A stretch of DNA of 64,000 nucleotides, taken from NCBI GenBank assembly GCA_945879075.1, contig CAMCUY010000005.1:1-64000 (forward strand), read 5' to 3'. How positions within the stretch are numbered: position 1 is the first letter of the stretch; each line of letters begins with the position of its first letter. Origin of the DNA: Akkermansia muciniphila. Its GTDB lineage: Bacteria > Verrucomicrobiota > Verrucomicrobiia > Verrucomicrobiales > Akkermansiaceae. The position numbers and the translations under genes were made by a program. Positions 1 through 10,805 of the stretch are shown here, one piece after another. The notes under the pieces are model-generated. The model was not told the origin of the DNA, did no database searches, and saw only the letters and a program-made list of their open reading frames with translations.

Positions 1-86
1 CGTTCCCGCTGCCATTGGATGACGATCAGCACGCTGAGGATCAGGCAGCCGATGGCGTTGAGAATGGGCAGAACGCGGGATTTCAC
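1..86 (-). CDS. Partial CDS (N-terminus only) of a membrane-anchored protein downstream of exbD
   Basis: Minus-strand GTG start at 86 reads VKSRVLPILNAIGCLILSVLIVIQWQRER..., one hydrophobic TM segment; runs off the window edge. Confidence 0.5.
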   Translation of the reverse strand, partial: MKSRVLPILNAIGCLILSVLIVIQWQRE

Positions 87-89
87 GCT

Positions 90-515
90 TCAGGGATTGG
101 GAGTTTTGGATTCGAAGCTGACCTTTTCGACGCCGGCGTCGCGGACGGCGTTGAGCACGCCGAGGACTTGCTTGTGGCGTGCTTCGGCGTCGGCGGCGAT
201 GAGGACGCGGGTTTCGTCCGGTTTCGCCCCGGCTTTCAGGCGGGCGGTGATTTCAGTCAGGGTGACGATCTTGCCGTCCCAGGTGGTCACGCCGCTGGCG
301 TCGATGGCGATTTGGAACGGCGGCGTCTTGGTGTCGGCGATGCCGGTGGAGGCTTCCGGCAGGTTGATCGGCACGCGGTGGAGCTGGGTCATGCTCAGGC
401 TCACTAACATGAAGGCGGCGAGCAGGAAGAACATGATGTCGATGAGCGGGATGATTTCAATCCGCGCTTCATCGCCCTCGTCGTCGGAGGAGCGGCTATG
501 GAGTTGGACGGGCAT
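90..515 (-). CDS. exbD: Biopolymer transport protein ExbD/TolR family
   Basis: IEIIPLIDIMFFLLAAFMLVSLSM is the typical ExbD/TolR N-terminal TM; adjacent to ExbB and TonB genes. Confidence 0.9.
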   Translation of the reverse strand: MPVQLHSRSSDDEGDEARIEIIPLIDIMFFLLAAFMLVSLSMTQLHRVPINLPEASTGIADTKTPPFQIAIDASGVTTWDGKIVTLTEITARLKAGAKPDETRVLIAADAEARHKQVLGVLNAVRDAGVEKVSFESKTPNP

Positions 516-1174
516 CAGCGCGGGGTGCGGTTGGCGGCGAAGGCTTCCAGGTCGTGGCCGTGTTCCTTGGCGGATTTCACCAGCAGCTCGGTGTGATTGA
601 TCCAGCGTTCCAAGGAGCCGCGCAGCACGGCGACGCGCTTGCGGAAAAAGTTATAAGGCAGCAGGCAGAGGATGGCGATGGCGATGCCGCAGGCGGTGGC
701 GATGAGCGCCTCGCCGATGCCGCCGGAGACCTTGCTGGCGGCGAGTTGCTCGTCTCCGACGAAGGAGAACGAGCCCATGATGCCGACGACGGTACCGAAC
801 AATCCGAGCAGCGGCGCGAGCGTGATGAGCGTGCTGATGACCCACATGCGGGCTTCGGATTTCTCGATGAGATGGGTGGCGTGGAGTTGCATGGCGGCGA
901 GCATCGAGGTGTGCGCGTGGGTCATGCCCTCGTTGAGGTTGGTCAGAAACGGTTCGCGGGAGTTTTTCCCGAGCTCCCACGCGGTGGCGAAATCGCCGGT
1001 GCCGATGGCGACTCGGGCTTGTTCCTGTTTGTCCGGCTGGAGCGTGGCTTGCAGGCGGAGCCACCAGACGGCGCGGTCGAGGACGACGCAGAGGGCGAGG
1101 AAAAAGGTGGCGAGGATGGGCCACATGACCCAGCCACCTTCAATGAATGTTTCGACGACGATATTGGCGAGCAC
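515..1174 (-). CDS. exbB: MotA/TolQ/ExbB proton channel family protein
   Basis: TM pattern and LAPLLGLFGTVVGIMGSF motif; overlaps exbD. Confidence 0.9.
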   Translation of the reverse strand: MLANIVVETFIEGGWVMWPILATFFLALCVVLDRAVWWLRLQATLQPDKQEQARVAIGTGDFATAWELGKNSREPFLTNLNEGMTHAHTSMLAAMQLHATHLIEKSEARMWVISTLITLAPLLGLFGTVVGIMGSFSFVGDEQLAASKVSGGIGEALIATACGIAIAILCLLPYNFFRKRVAVLRGSLERWINHTELLVKSAKEHGHDLEAFAANRTPR

Positions 1175-1181
1175 GGTGATG

Positions 1182-1877
1182 TTAGCGGAGTTGGAAAACG
1201 ATGGGGCGCTGGAGCTTCATGATCCCGCCGGCGGGGAATGTCCAGCGGCGGACGGTGCGGACGGCTTCGGAATCGAGCAGTGGCCAGCCGGACGAGGATT
1301 TCGGATAGGCGGAGATGACGCGGCCGGAGGCGTCGACGGTGAACTCGATGACGACGGTGCCGGTCTGGCCGGCGCGCTTGGCCTGCGCGGGGTAGCTGGG
1401 TTTCGCCATGCGGCCTTGGGCGAGGCGGGAGGAATCGGACACGCCGGGGCTTGCGGTGCCCGGGGCTCCACCGGGCTTGGTTGGCTTGGCGGTGGAAGCG
1501 GATTTCCCGGCTTGGGTCGGCCGGGGCTTGGCAATCACTTGGACCGGAGCGGGGGATGGTTTCGCCGCGACCGGGGAAATTTCCGGAATCTCGGGCAAGG
1601 GCTCGAACTCCGCGATTTGCGGCAATTCGGGTGGCGCGGGCAGGATTTCCGCCGGAGCTTCGGTGGCTGCGACCGCGACGGTTGTGGGGATTTCCTCGGC
1701 GGTTTCCGCTTCGTCGAGGGTGAAATCTTCCGCGACCGGGTGGAGTTCTTCTTCCGTTTTCACGGCGACGGGCGCGCCCGGGAAACTCGGAACCACCAGC
1801 GCCACGATGCCGAACGCCGCCACGCTCAGCCACCAGGCGAGCGTGCCGATATTGAGGGCGTGGAAGAGGGCGTTCAT
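1182..1877 (-). CDS. tonB: TonB-family energy transducer
   Basis: Pro-rich spacer and C-terminal PSYPAQAKRAGQTGTVVIEFTVDASGRV...AVRTVRRWTFPAG TonB domain. Confidence 0.9.
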   Translation of the reverse strand: MNALFHALNIGTLAWWLSVAAFGIVALVVPSFPGAPVAVKTEEELHPVAEDFTLDEAETAEEIPTTVAVAATEAPAEILPAPPELPQIAEFEPLPEIPEISPVAAKPSPAPVQVIAKPRPTQAGKSASTAKPTKPGGAPGTASPGVSDSSRLAQGRMAKPSYPAQAKRAGQTGTVVIEFTVDASGRVISAYPKSSSGWPLLDSEAVRTVRRWTFPAGGIMKLQRPIVFQLR

Positions 1878-1948
1878 GGAAGCGGGCGGAAACTAGGGCG
1901 GGTCCGGCAAGAAAACAATCGCCGTGGCGGACCCCGTCAAGGGCCGGA

Positions 1949-4003
1949 TCAGAACTCGAAGGAGGTGCCGATATAGCAGTTGCGACCGTTGGCGGGATCG
2001 ATCCCGTCGTTGCGGACGCGGGCGAAATAGCTCTCGTCGAAGAGGTTGTTGATGCCGCCGATCAGGCGGACGTTGTCATGGATTTTGTATTCCGCGGTGA
2101 GGTCCCAGACCATGTAGGCGGGGACTTTGAAATTGGCGGTGTTGTTGTCGTTGGCGAAATGGTCGCCCAGGAAGGTGCCGCCGAAGGTGACTTTCAGTTT
2201 GTCCTGATAGTTGTAGTTCAGGCCGGTGCGGAGGATGTAATCCGGGGCGTATTGAGGCGTGTTGCCGTCTGCGTCGCCGCTGGTGAACTCTGCGTCCAGC
2301 AGGGTGGCGTTCACATACCAGTCCAGAGCTCCATAGCTGTCAGCTCCCGTGACTAATTCCAGCAGGTCGGTGCTGGCGGAAAGATCGATGCCTTTGTGAA
2401 TGGAATCGCCGACGTTGGCGGTGGTGTTGCCGAGCGTGCCGATCTGGTCCTTGAAGGAGAGCAGGAAAGCGCTAGCGTCAAGTGTCAACCAGTCCTGTGG
2501 ACGGGTGCGGTAACCGAGTTCGTATTCGAGCGCTTTTCCTTCCTCAAGATCGTCCGGAACATCGCTGAGAGCATCGGAAGGAACTGCTTCGGTGTATATC
2601 TTCGGGCGGTAGGACTGTGAGATGTTGCCATAAATGGAGGACCGCGCGTCGGTGGCGTATTCGGCTCCCAAGCCGCCGAGAAGGATGTGGTTTTCGTCAT
2701 CGTCCTTCGCCCCGGTGCCGAGTCTTTCGACATCCTGCCAGACGTTTTCCACGCGGAGTCCCGGCGTGATGAAGAATTTACCGAAGCTGAATTTGTTTTC
2801 CGCAAAGACCGGGAGATAAAACACCTGGCGCTCCGATTTCTTCACCGTCGGGGAGTTGGAAATGGAGTCGGTGCGCGGGGAGTCCACATGATAGATCTGC
2901 ACACCTGTCGTGAAGGTGTGCTGCGAATCCGAACCCCAGTTCACGCGATAGCGCGAGTCGATGCCAAGCGTGTCGAATTGCTGCTCTTCGGTCTTGAACG
3001 GCTTGTTTGGAGCGGGGGGCACGCCGAAGCCGCCGTCGTCCTGCCGGTAGCTGGAACGCCTGTAATCGACCCACCAGGCGCTGGTGGTGAAGAATGAATC
3101 GGGCGTTGGTTCGACTTCGTAGGTCAGCGAGACCGAATCGCGGTCGAGCGATAATTCATCGTTGAGGCGGGTGGCTTTGAGGCTGCCGGAGTTGAAATCG
3201 GCGATGGAGAGGCCGCCGGGTTCGCCGTGGTTTTCCTCGTAGGTGTCGGCGTTGAGTATGATTTTCCCGCCGTTATCGAGCGAGTAGAGGAGTTTGATCG
3301 CGGCGTTGTTGAGGTCGTAGTCGCTGTTGGCGGAGCGGAACCCGTCGCTCTCGCGGTGGTTGAAATAGAGGTAGTAGCCGAGTTTATCGACGGTGCCGTC
3401 CGCGGAGGAGAAGGTGGAGTAGAGATCGTCGCTGCCGATGATATGCTGGGTGCGGGCCGAAAACGGTTTGTCGGTGCGTGGGCGGTGGGTGATGTAATTG
3501 AGCGCGCCGCCGGGTTGCGGTCCGTGTTGGAGGGCGGCGCCGCCGTGCAGGAATTCGATCCGGTCCACGGTGTCGAGCGGCGGGGTGTAGTAGGCCTCCG
3601 GATAGCCGAATTGGTCGGCGTGAATCGGGATTCCGTCGCGCAGGACTTGGGTGAATTGGGCACGGTGCGGATTGAGCCCGCGGTAGCCGAGGCTCACCAG
3701 CGGCGAGGATTCTTCGGCGAGCAGCAGGCCGGGAGTCTGGGAAAGCGCTTGGCGGTAGTTGTTGCCAACAATCCGCGCCTGGGCATCCAGATCAATCACC
3801 GCGGTTTTTTTGCCAGCGAAGATCGCGGCCCCGACCACATCGGGAAGCCAGCCCTGCTGGTTCGTTTCATCGGCTTCCGACTCGGCGGTCACCACCATGG
3901 ATTCGAGCGTGGTCACCGCGTCCTGAGCCGTGGTCAGGCTGGCGTCGGAGAGGGTTGCCATCAGGCAGACGGCGGTGGAGCGGGCAATGGAGTTCTGTTT
4001 CAT
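1949..4003 (-). CDS. TonB-dependent outer-membrane receptor (siderophore/Fe type)
   Basis: Signal peptide from MKQNSIARS, plug domain, GGINNLFDESYFARVRNDGIDPANGRNCYIGTSFEF C-terminus; internal ATG chosen over the longer ORF. Confidence 0.9.
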   Translation of the reverse strand: MKQNSIARSTAVCLMATLSDASLTTAQDAVTTLESMVVTAESEADETNQQGWLPDVVGAAIFAGKKTAVIDLDAQARIVGNNYRQALSQTPGLLLAEESSPLVSLGYRGLNPHRAQFTQVLRDGIPIHADQFGYPEAYYTPPLDTVDRIEFLHGGAALQHGPQPGGALNYITHRPRTDKPFSARTQHIIGSDDLYSTFSSADGTVDKLGYYLYFNHRESDGFRSANSDYDLNNAAIKLLYSLDNGGKIILNADTYEENHGEPGGLSIADFNSGSLKATRLNDELSLDRDSVSLTYEVEPTPDSFFTTSAWWVDYRRSSYRQDDGGFGVPPAPNKPFKTEEQQFDTLGIDSRYRVNWGSDSQHTFTTGVQIYHVDSPRTDSISNSPTVKKSERQVFYLPVFAENKFSFGKFFITPGLRVENVWQDVERLGTGAKDDDENHILLGGLGAEYATDARSSIYGNISQSYRPKIYTEAVPSDALSDVPDDLEEGKALEYELGYRTRPQDWLTLDASAFLLSFKDQIGTLGNTTANVGDSIHKGIDLSASTDLLELVTGADSYGALDWYVNATLLDAEFTSGDADGNTPQYAPDYILRTGLNYNYQDKLKVTFGGTFLGDHFANDNNTANFKVPAYMVWDLTAEYKIHDNVRLIGGINNLFDESYFARVRNDGIDPANGRNCYIGTSFEF

Positions 4004-4018
4004 TGAGATCGGTTTCTC

Positions 4019-4035
4019 TTGAGACTGAGTCTCAA
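4019..4035. promoter_or_regulatory. Fur-box-like palindrome upstream of the TonB-dependent receptor
   Basis: TTGAGACTGAGTCTCAA, perfect 7-3-7 dyad about 15 bp upstream of the predicted start. Confidence 0.55.
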
Positions 4036-4148
4036 CAGCGCGAGGACACCATTTGGGGGTGGCTGCGTCAACCGGAAATTTGATTGGGTGATGGGGGTCG
4101 ATCCGCGATGGACGTTTCGCCCGCGATAGGCAACAAGCGCGCCGCTTC

Positions 4149-6059
4149 ATGTCCGCTCTCCTCTCTGCCAACGAAATTCGCCTGACCTACGGTTACCAAA
4201 CGCTGCTGGATGGGGTCACGCTTGCCATCGCCGCCGGGGAGAAAGCGGGCATGGTCGGCCGCAACGGCTGCGGCAAGACCTCGCTCCTCAAAATCCTCAC
4301 CGGCCAGCAAATGGCGGATTCCGGGGAAATCTCGCTGCGCCGCGCCCTCCGCGTCGGCTATTTGCCGCAGGAGTTCGAGTTGGATTCCGAGCTCACCGTG
4401 CAGGAAAACATCGCCTCGGGCGCGGCCGACATCGTCGAGGCCATCCGTCGCTATGAAAACGGCGAGGGCAGCGACGCCGAGCTCAACGACCTGCTCCACC
4501 TCATCGACCACGCCGACGGCTGGAACCTCGACTCCCGGATCAAGGCCGCCTCCACCGCGCTGGGCACGCCGCCGCTCGACGCGATGGTCGGCCCGCTTTC
4601 CGGCGGCGAGAAACGCCGGGTCGCGCTTTGCCGTGCGCTCGCCTGCCAGCCGGATCTGCTGCTGCTCGACGAGCCGACCAACCATCTCGACGCCGAGTCG
4701 ATCCGCTGGCTGGAGGATTATCTGAAGACCTTCCCCGGCGCGGTGATTTTCGTGACGCACGACCGTTACTTCCTCGACGTCATCGCCACGCGGATCATCG
4801 AGATCGACCAGGGCCGGGCGTTTTCGCATCCGGGGAATTACACCGCGTTCCTGGAATCCAAGGCGATCCGCCAGCAGATTGCCAGCCAGACCGAGCGCCG
4901 CCGCCAGCGGTTCCTGCGCGAGGAGTTAGAGTGGGTTAGGTCCGGCGTCAAGGCGCGGGGCACCAAGCAGCGCACCCGGCTCGACAAGTATTACGAAATC
5001 GAAGGCCTCGAAGCGCCGCCCGAGGAGCGGGAAATGGACCTGCTCATCCCGCCGGCTCCGGACTTGGGAAACATCGTCGTCGAGCTGGAAGGCGCGGGCG
5101 TGAACGTCGGCTCCGAGAAATCGCCGCGCTGGTTGTTCCGCAATCTAACCTTGAGCCTGCGTCCCGGCCAGTGCACCGGCATCGTCGGGAAAAACGGCGT
5201 GGGCAAGACGACTTTGCTCAAGCTCTGCCTCGGCCAGCTCGATCCGACCGAAGGCACCGCCGTCACCGGCAAGCGGGTGAAGGTGAACTACATCGACCAG
5301 ACGCGGATGGTGCTCGACGGCACCGGCTCGCTGCTCGACGAGATTTCCGACGGCAACGAGAAGCTGATGTTCGGCAACCAGCCGCTCGGCGCGCGGAACT
5401 ATCTGCGGCGTTTCCTCTTCGATGACAAGCGCATCAACGAGCGCGTCGATCTTCTATCCGGCGGCGAGCGCGCGCGGTTGATGTTGGCCAAGGTTTTGAA
5501 AAACGGCGGCAACGTCATCGTGCTCGACGAACCGACCAACGACCTCGACCTGCCCTCGCTGCGGATGCTCGAGGAAGCGCTTGCGGTGTTCGACGGCTCG
5601 GTGATCGTCGTTTCCCACGACCGCTATTTCCTCGACCGGATCTGCGACCAGATCATCGCCTTCGAGGACGACGGCATCGCGGTGCAGACGGGAAATTACT
5701 CCTACTATCTGGAAAAACGCCAGGCTCGCGAGGCCGCCCAGCGGATCCAGGCGCAAGCCGTCGCCCGCGAGGCCGCCGCCCGGCACAAGGCATCCACCGC
5801 CGCGCCCGCCGCGAAAAAAGGCCGCAAGCTCACCTTCAACGAGAAGAACGAGCTCGAAGGCATGGAGACCGCCATCCTCGCCATCGAGCAGGAAACCGAG
5901 GCGCTGGAAGCCATGCTGCACGATCCGGATTTCCAGGTAAAACGCTTCGCCGAAATCCCCGAACTCGTCGCGAGACTGGACGCGGACAAAGCCAAGGTCG
6001 CCAAGCTCTACACCCGCTGGGAAGAACTCGAAGCAATCCGCGAAGCCGCAGGGGCTTGA
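4149..6059 (+). CDS. ABC-F family ATP-binding protein (Uup/EttA-like)
   Basis: Two Walker A (GRNGCGKTS, GKNGVGKTT), two LSGGE signatures, DEPTNHLD/DEPTNDLD, coiled-coil C-terminus. Confidence 0.93.
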   Translation: MSALLSANEIRLTYGYQTLLDGVTLAIAAGEKAGMVGRNGCGKTSLLKILTGQQMADSGEISLRRALRVGYLPQEFELDSELTVQENIASGAADIVEAIRRYENGEGSDAELNDLLHLIDHADGWNLDSRIKAASTALGTPPLDAMVGPLSGGEKRRVALCRALACQPDLLLLDEPTNHLDAESIRWLEDYLKTFPGAVIFVTHDRYFLDVIATRIIEIDQGRAFSHPGNYTAFLESKAIRQQIASQTERRRQRFLREELEWVRSGVKARGTKQRTRLDKYYEIEGLEAPPEEREMDLLIPPAPDLGNIVVELEGAGVNVGSEKSPRWLFRNLTLSLRPGQCTGIVGKNGVGKTTLLKLCLGQLDPTEGTAVTGKRVKVNYIDQTRMVLDGTGSLLDEISDGNEKLMFGNQPLGARNYLRRFLFDDKRINERVDLLSGGERARLMLAKVLKNGGNVIVLDEPTNDLDLPSLRMLEEALAVFDGSVIVVSHDRYFLDRICDQIIAFEDDGIAVQTGNYSYYLEKRQAREAAQRIQAQAVAREAAARHKASTAAPAAKKGRKLTFNEKNELEGMETAILAIEQETEALEAMLHDPDFQVKRFAEIPELVARLDADKAKVAKLYTRWEELEAIREAAGA

Positions 6060-6158
6060 TCCGACCCGGCGACGACGTCTGCTTTGATTTGACAGGCTAA
6101 TTGATCGCCAGTGCGGCCTGCATGGATTCCTTGGCGGGTCTTGGGTTTCTGCTGGGAC

Positions 6159-6683
6159 CTACACTTGATTCCCGCTGCCGAAAATCTCCTCGGCGTAGTT
6201 CTCGCGGAGGAATTGGAGATCGGCGCGGTCTTTTTCGCGATGGGTCTTTTCCTTCATCCGGTAGAGCAGGCGCGGGGAGGCGAAGGGGATCGGGACGCCA
6301 TCGACCACGCGGATGATCTGGTCTTTCGAGGCTTCCTCGTAACCGATGCCGCTGGCGGAGGCCATGAGGTCCACGCAGATTTCATCGCCGACACGGACGA
6401 CGGTGTATTTCGCGATCTCACCGGGCTCGAGTTCGAGGACGGCTTTGTCGGGGAGGGATTCGAGAGCTTTATAGACCTTGGCCTCGTTTTCGGGGTCGGT
6501 GGCGACGACGAGATCGAGGTCCATGGTGGATCTTGCGTAGCCGGAGAGGATGATCGCGAAGCCGCCGATGACGATGTAGTCGGCCCCCAAACGATTCAGC
6601 TCACTGGCGAGCGCGGCCAGATCTTTCTGTCGCGGGGCGCGCGATGTTAGTCCTTCTTCGGTCGTATTGAATTCCTCATCCAT
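6159..6683 (-). CDS. Nucleotidyltransferase (AbiEii/DUF6036-like)
   Basis: YIVIGGFAIILSGYARSTMDLDLVVATDPEN: GG-x-DxD nucleotidyltransferase core. Confidence 0.75.
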   Translation of the reverse strand: MDEEFNTTEEGLTSRAPRQKDLAALASELNRLGADYIVIGGFAIILSGYARSTMDLDLVVATDPENEAKVYKALESLPDKAVLELEPGEIAKYTVVRVGDEICVDLMASASGIGYEEASKDQIIRVVDGVPIPFASPRLLYRMKEKTHREKDRADLQFLRENYAEEIFGSGNQV

Positions 6684-6874
6684 GCGTCTGCCTCCTCGTG
6701 GGAATGGAAACGGAAGATCCCCCTGGGTGTCAGGCGGTGTCCGCTTTCCTTGAATTGCTCGTTAATGAATTCCTGAAGGCCATCGGCTGTCGCGAGCGGG
6801 TTGATCGGACGCCTGCGGCGACCGACGGTCTTGCCGGCGGGATCGTCCAGATTGATGACGCTGACCTGTTTCAT
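6647..6874 (-). CDS. Small protein overlapping the nucleotidyltransferase start; candidate antitoxin partner
   Basis: 75 aa ORF overlapping the next gene by 37 nt in the same direction. Confidence 0.55.
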   Translation of the reverse strand: MKQVSVINLDDPAGKTVGRRRRPINPLATADGLQEFINEQFKESGHRLTPRGIFRFHSHEEADAWMRNSIRPKKD

Positions 6875-6889
6875 TGAATCAAGATTAGT

Positions 6890-8191
6890 TCAGGCGGCGG
6901 AAATAGGAAGCTTTGAAAATTGTGCGCAATTTCGTGACTGCCAGCGCTCGATGGCGAGGCGGATGCCGGCGGCTTTGTGGAGGGTCTCCTCGTATTCCTT
7001 GTCTGGATCGGAATCGGCGACGATGCCGGATCCAACTTGATAGACGAGCTCGTTACTCGTGCGGACGAGGGTGCGGATGGCGATGCTGAGCGAGCTCTCG
7101 CCATTGTAGCCGAGCCAGCCGATGGCCCCGCAATAGACGCCGCGCGGGGCTCGTTCGAGCTCGCGGATGATTTCCATGGCGCGCTTCTTGGGCGCGCCGG
7201 TGATGCTGCCGCCGGGGAAACAGGCGGCGAGCGCGGTGAGGGCGTCGGTCTCGGGGCGGAGGGTGCCGGTGACCGTGGAGACGAGGTGGTGGACTTGGGC
7301 GAGGGTTTCGAGCTGGAGCATCTCGGTGACTTCGACGCTGCCAAATTCGCAGACCTGGCCGAGGTCGTTGCGGAGGAGGTCGGTGATCATGACGAGCTCG
7401 GCGATTTCCTTGGCGGAGGTCTGGAGTTCGTAAGCGGAGCGGCGGTCCTCGTCGGGATCGGCGAAGCGCGGGCGGGTGCCTTTGATCGGGCGGGTCTCGA
7501 TGCCGCGGCCGGAGATTTTGAGAAACGTCTCGGGCGAGGAGCTGAGGATTTCGCGGCCGTCGAGATTGAGATAGGCGGCCATCGGGGCAGGGGAGGCGTC
7601 GCGCAGGGTTTCGTAGAGGCTGAAAAGGTCACCGGTGACGGTGACGGTGGCGGTAAAGGCTTGGGAGAGATTCGCCTGGTAGATGTGGCCGGCGGCGATC
7701 CATTCCTTGATGCGGGCGACGCCGGAGGTGAATGTTCCGCGGCTGGCGAGCGGGGTGAAGGGGGAAATTTCGGCGGAGCCGGAGCTGTCGCGGAGCCGGG
7801 TGGAGAGGTCGCCGATTTCCCACCAGGTGGCGTCGCGGTGGCTGTAAACGAGCATTTCCGGGTAGTCGCCAAAGACGAAGTCGCCCTCGTAATCGACCCA
7901 CCCGCAAAGCCCGCCGACGGGCAAGCCGTGGTCGCCGGAGATTTCCGGACCATCTGCGAGAGCGGCGCGAAGGATTTCCAGATCGGCGGAAACGTGGATG
8001 TTTCCCCGCAGCACTTGTCGCGGATTGGCCGCGATCACCGAGACCGGTCGCGAGCTGCCTGTGGGAAAATTTCCGGCGGTGTCGAAAAACACCAGCCCAT
8101 CCAGATGCCGCAGCTGGCCCGCCACCTCGACGGGAGACAGTCCATCGAGCCGGACCGGACTCGCCACGGGTCGCATCAGGGAATCCGCCAT
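6890..8191 (-). CDS. pabB: Anthranilate/aminodeoxychorismate synthase component I
   Basis: Chorismate-binding motifs [62 protein letters not shown]. Confidence 0.88.
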   Translation of the reverse strand: MADSLMRPVASPVRLDGLSPVEVAGQLRHLDGLVFFDTAGNFPTGSSRPVSVIAANPRQVLRGNIHVSADLEILRAALADGPEISGDHGLPVGGLCGWVDYEGDFVFGDYPEMLVYSHRDATWWEIGDLSTRLRDSSGSAEISPFTPLASRGTFTSGVARIKEWIAAGHIYQANLSQAFTATVTVTGDLFSLYETLRDASPAPMAAYLNLDGREILSSSPETFLKISGRGIETRPIKGTRPRFADPDEDRRSAYELQTSAKEIAELVMITDLLRNDLGQVCEFGSVEVTEMLQLETLAQVHHLVSTVTGTLRPETDALTALAACFPGGSITGAPKKRAMEIIRELERAPRGVYCGAIGWLGYNGESSLSIAIRTLVRTSNELVYQVGSGIVADSDPDKEYEETLHKAAGIRLAIERWQSRNCAQFSKLPISAA

Positions 8192-8346
8192 TGCGGCACG
8201 AAACAATGCCGGGCGTCGGGCCGTGGCAAGCCAGAAGCACGAAAAACCCCACCAAATCGACTCTAGGATTGCCAAAGTCCGATCCTCGACTAGGAATCTG
8301 CCCCCGCGCGAAACCGTCGCCCGCCAACCAGAAGCCATTATCCGTT

Positions 8347-10443
8347 ATGAAGGACCTCAGCAAATACCGCAACATCGGCATTTTCGCCCACGTTGATGCG
8401 GGCAAAACGACCACCACCGAACGCATTCTCAAGCTCACCGGCAAGATTCACAAAATCGGCGAAGTGCACGATGGCGCATCCACCATGGATTTCATGGATC
8501 AGGAAGCCGAACGCGGAATCACCATCCAATCCGCCGCCACCACTTGCTTCTGGGCCGACCACCAATTTAACATCATCGACACCCCCGGCCACGTGGACTT
8601 CACCATCGAAGTTTACCGCTCGCTCAAGGTACTCGACGGCGGCGTCGGCGTGTTTTGCGGTTCCGGCGGCGTCGAACCTCAGTCGGAAACGAACTGGCGC
8701 TACGCCAATGATTCCGGCGTTTCCCGTGTCATTTACGTCAACAAGCTCGACCGCATCGGCGCAGATTTCTACCGCGTCGTCGCCCAGGTTAAAAAAATCC
8801 TCGGCGCGCAACCGCTCGTCATGGTTCTGCCAATCGGCACCGAATCCGAGTTCTCCGGCGTCGTCGATCTTCTCACCATGAAGGCCCATATCTGGGACGA
8901 ATCCGGCCAACCCGAAAATTTCACAATCGAGGAAATCCCCGCCGACATGGTGGACAAGGCGAAGGAATACCGCGCCCAACTCATCGAGACCGCCGTCGAA
9001 CAGGACGACGCGATTATGGAAGCCTACCTCGAAGGCACCGAGCCAACGATCGAGCAAGTCAAGAAGTGCATCCGCAAGGGCACCATCGACCTCGCATTCT
9101 TCCCGACCTACTGCGGTTCCTCCTTCAAAAACAAGGGCCTCCAGCTCGTGCTTGACGCCGTCGTCGATTACCTCCCTTCCCCGACCGACGTGAAGCCGCT
9201 TCCCGAAGTGGACGAAGAAGGCAATCCAACCGGCAAGTTCGCCGTCATCGATCCGACTGCTCCTTTCCGCGGTCTGGCGTTCAAAATCATGGACGACAAG
9301 TTCGGTGCGCTCACCTTCACCCGCATTTATTCGGGCACCATCAAGAAGGGCGACACCGTCCTCAACTCCTTCACCGGCAAGACCGAGCGCATCAGCCGCA
9401 TGGTCGAGATGCACGCCGACGACCGCAAGGAAATCGACTCCGCCCAAGCCGGTGACATCATCGCTATCGTCGGACTCAAGAACGTCCAGACCGGTCACAC
9501 CCTCTGCGACGAGAAAAACCCGGCCACTCTCGAGCCGATGGTTTTCCCGGATCCCGTCATCTCCATCGCCGTCGCGCCGAAGGACAAGGCCAACGCTGAA
9601 AAGCTCGCCAACGCCATCGGCAAGATGATCCAGGAAGATCCATCGTTCCGCGTCGAAACCGACGACGAAACCAACGAAATGATCCTCAAAGGGATGGGCG
9701 AGCTCCACCTCGATATCAAAATCGACATCCTCAAGCGCACCCACAAGGTCGAGGTCACCGTCGGCGCCCCGCAGGTCGCCTATCGCGAAACCATCACCAA
9801 GATGGTCAACGACAGTTACACTCACAAGAAGCAGTCCGGTGGTTCCGGTCAGTTCGCGAAAATCGATTACACCATCGAGCCAGGTGAAGTCGGCTCTGGG
9901 TTCATCTTCGAGTCCAAAGTCACCGGCGGCAGCATCCCGAAAGAGTTCATCCCCGCCGTTGAAAAAGGCTTCAAGACCTGCGTCAATAAAGGACCACTTG
10001 CGGGTTACCCCTGCTTGGACTTCAAAGTCGTGCTCAACGAAGGTGGTTTCCACGCAGTGGACTCCAGCAACATTGCCTTCGAAATCGCTGCCAAAGCCGC
10101 GTATCGCCAGACCATGGTCAAATGCGCCCCGCAGATCCTCGAACCCATGATGAAACTCGACGTCTTCGCCCCCGAAGAAAAAGTCGGTGACGTCATCGGC
10201 GACCTCAACCGCCGCCGTGGCATCATCCAAGGCCAAGAACCGACACCAGGCGGCATCCGCGTCAAAGCAGAAGCCCCGCTCAGTGCCATGTTCGGCTACA
10301 TCGGCGACCTCCGCACCATGACCTCCGGCCGTGGCCAGTTCTCCATGGAGTTCAGCCACTACGCCCCCTGCCCGAAAAACGTCTCCGACGACGTCATCGC
10401 CAAGTCCAAGGCCAAGGAAGAAGCCCTCCGCGCCGCGAAGTAA
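8347..10443 (+). CDS. fusA: Elongation factor G
   Basis: [28 protein letters not shown], full-length EF-G of 698 aa. Confidence 0.97.
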   Translation: MKDLSKYRNIGIFAHVDAGKTTTTERILKLTGKIHKIGEVHDGASTMDFMDQEAERGITIQSAATTCFWADHQFNIIDTPGHVDFTIEVYRSLKVLDGGVGVFCGSGGVEPQSETNWRYANDSGVSRVIYVNKLDRIGADFYRVVAQVKKILGAQPLVMVLPIGTESEFSGVVDLLTMKAHIWDESGQPENFTIEEIPADMVDKAKEYRAQLIETAVEQDDAIMEAYLEGTEPTIEQVKKCIRKGTIDLAFFPTYCGSSFKNKGLQLVLDAVVDYLPSPTDVKPLPEVDEEGNPTGKFAVIDPTAPFRGLAFKIMDDKFGALTFTRIYSGTIKKGDTVLNSFTGKTERISRMVEMHADDRKEIDSAQAGDIIAIVGLKNVQTGHTLCDEKNPATLEPMVFPDPVISIAVAPKDKANAEKLANAIGKMIQEDPSFRVETDDETNEMILKGMGELHLDIKIDILKRTHKVEVTVGAPQVAYRETITKMVNDSYTHKKQSGGSGQFAKIDYTIEPGEVGSGFIFESKVTGGSIPKEFIPAVEKGFKTCVNKGPLAGYPCLDFKVVLNEGGFHAVDSSNIAFEIAAKAAYRQTMVKCAPQILEPMMKLDVFAPEEKVGDVIGDLNRRRGIIQGQEPTPGGIRVKAEAPLSAMFGYIGDLRTMTSGRGQFSMEFSHYAPCPKNVSDDVIAKSKAKEEALRAAK

Positions 10444-10466
10444 CGGCGATCACCGGTCGCCGCGAC
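10444..10466. repeat. REP-like motif CGGCGATCACCGGTCGCCGCGAC, also seen twice at 39.07-39.13 kb
   Basis: Core GGCGATCACCGGTCGCCG identical to 39069..39086 and inverted at 39108..39125. Confidence 0.7.
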
Positions 10467-10476
10467 CCGTTTCATC

Positions 10477-10513
10477 AAACCCGCCGTCCCACCAGGGTCG
10501 GCGGGTCTTTTAT
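10477..10513 (+). terminator. Rho-independent terminator after fusA
   Basis: ACCCGCCG-N-TCGGCGGGT stem followed by CTTTTAT. Confidence 0.75.
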
Positions 10514-10556
10514 TTCGCTAGAAAAGCACCGGAACCGTTTTAGCCAAAGCGGGGAG

Positions 10557-10805
10557 TCAACGCTTATCCGCATTCTTGCCGGATCGATCAACGGCCATTC
10601 GTAGTTCGATCGCGTGCCGGATCTCGTGAGACATCACCGCCAGCCAGGCCAGTAGCGCCAAAACCAGCGACCCGGCCACGATCCAGCCGGCGGTCACCGA
10701 GGCGCCTTCAGACCACGTCACCGCTAACGAAATCACGCCGATCCATAACGGGTAAGACGCGAGAAGAACGATCAACACTTTCGTTGGCTGGATAGCGGTC
10801 ATCAA
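10557..10805 (-). CDS. Small hypothetical membrane protein
   Basis: 82 aa with two hydrophobic segments. Confidence 0.45.
   Translation of the reverse strand: MMTAIQPTKVLIVLLASYPLWIGVISLAVTWSEGASVTAGWIVAGSLVLALLAWLAVMSHEIRHAIELRMAVDRSGKNADKR

Noticed and set aside
672-1976. 434-aa plus-strand ORF over exbB/tonB
   Set aside because: Covers well-supported minus-strand genes; low-complexity Gly/Arg composition.
6977-8266. 429-aa ORF antisense to pabB
   Set aside because: Same high-GC antisense artefact; no recognisable domain.
8338-10359. 673-aa ORF antisense to fusA
   Set aside because: High-GC codon usage opens long antisense frames; translation is acidic low-complexity and fusA is clearly the real gene.
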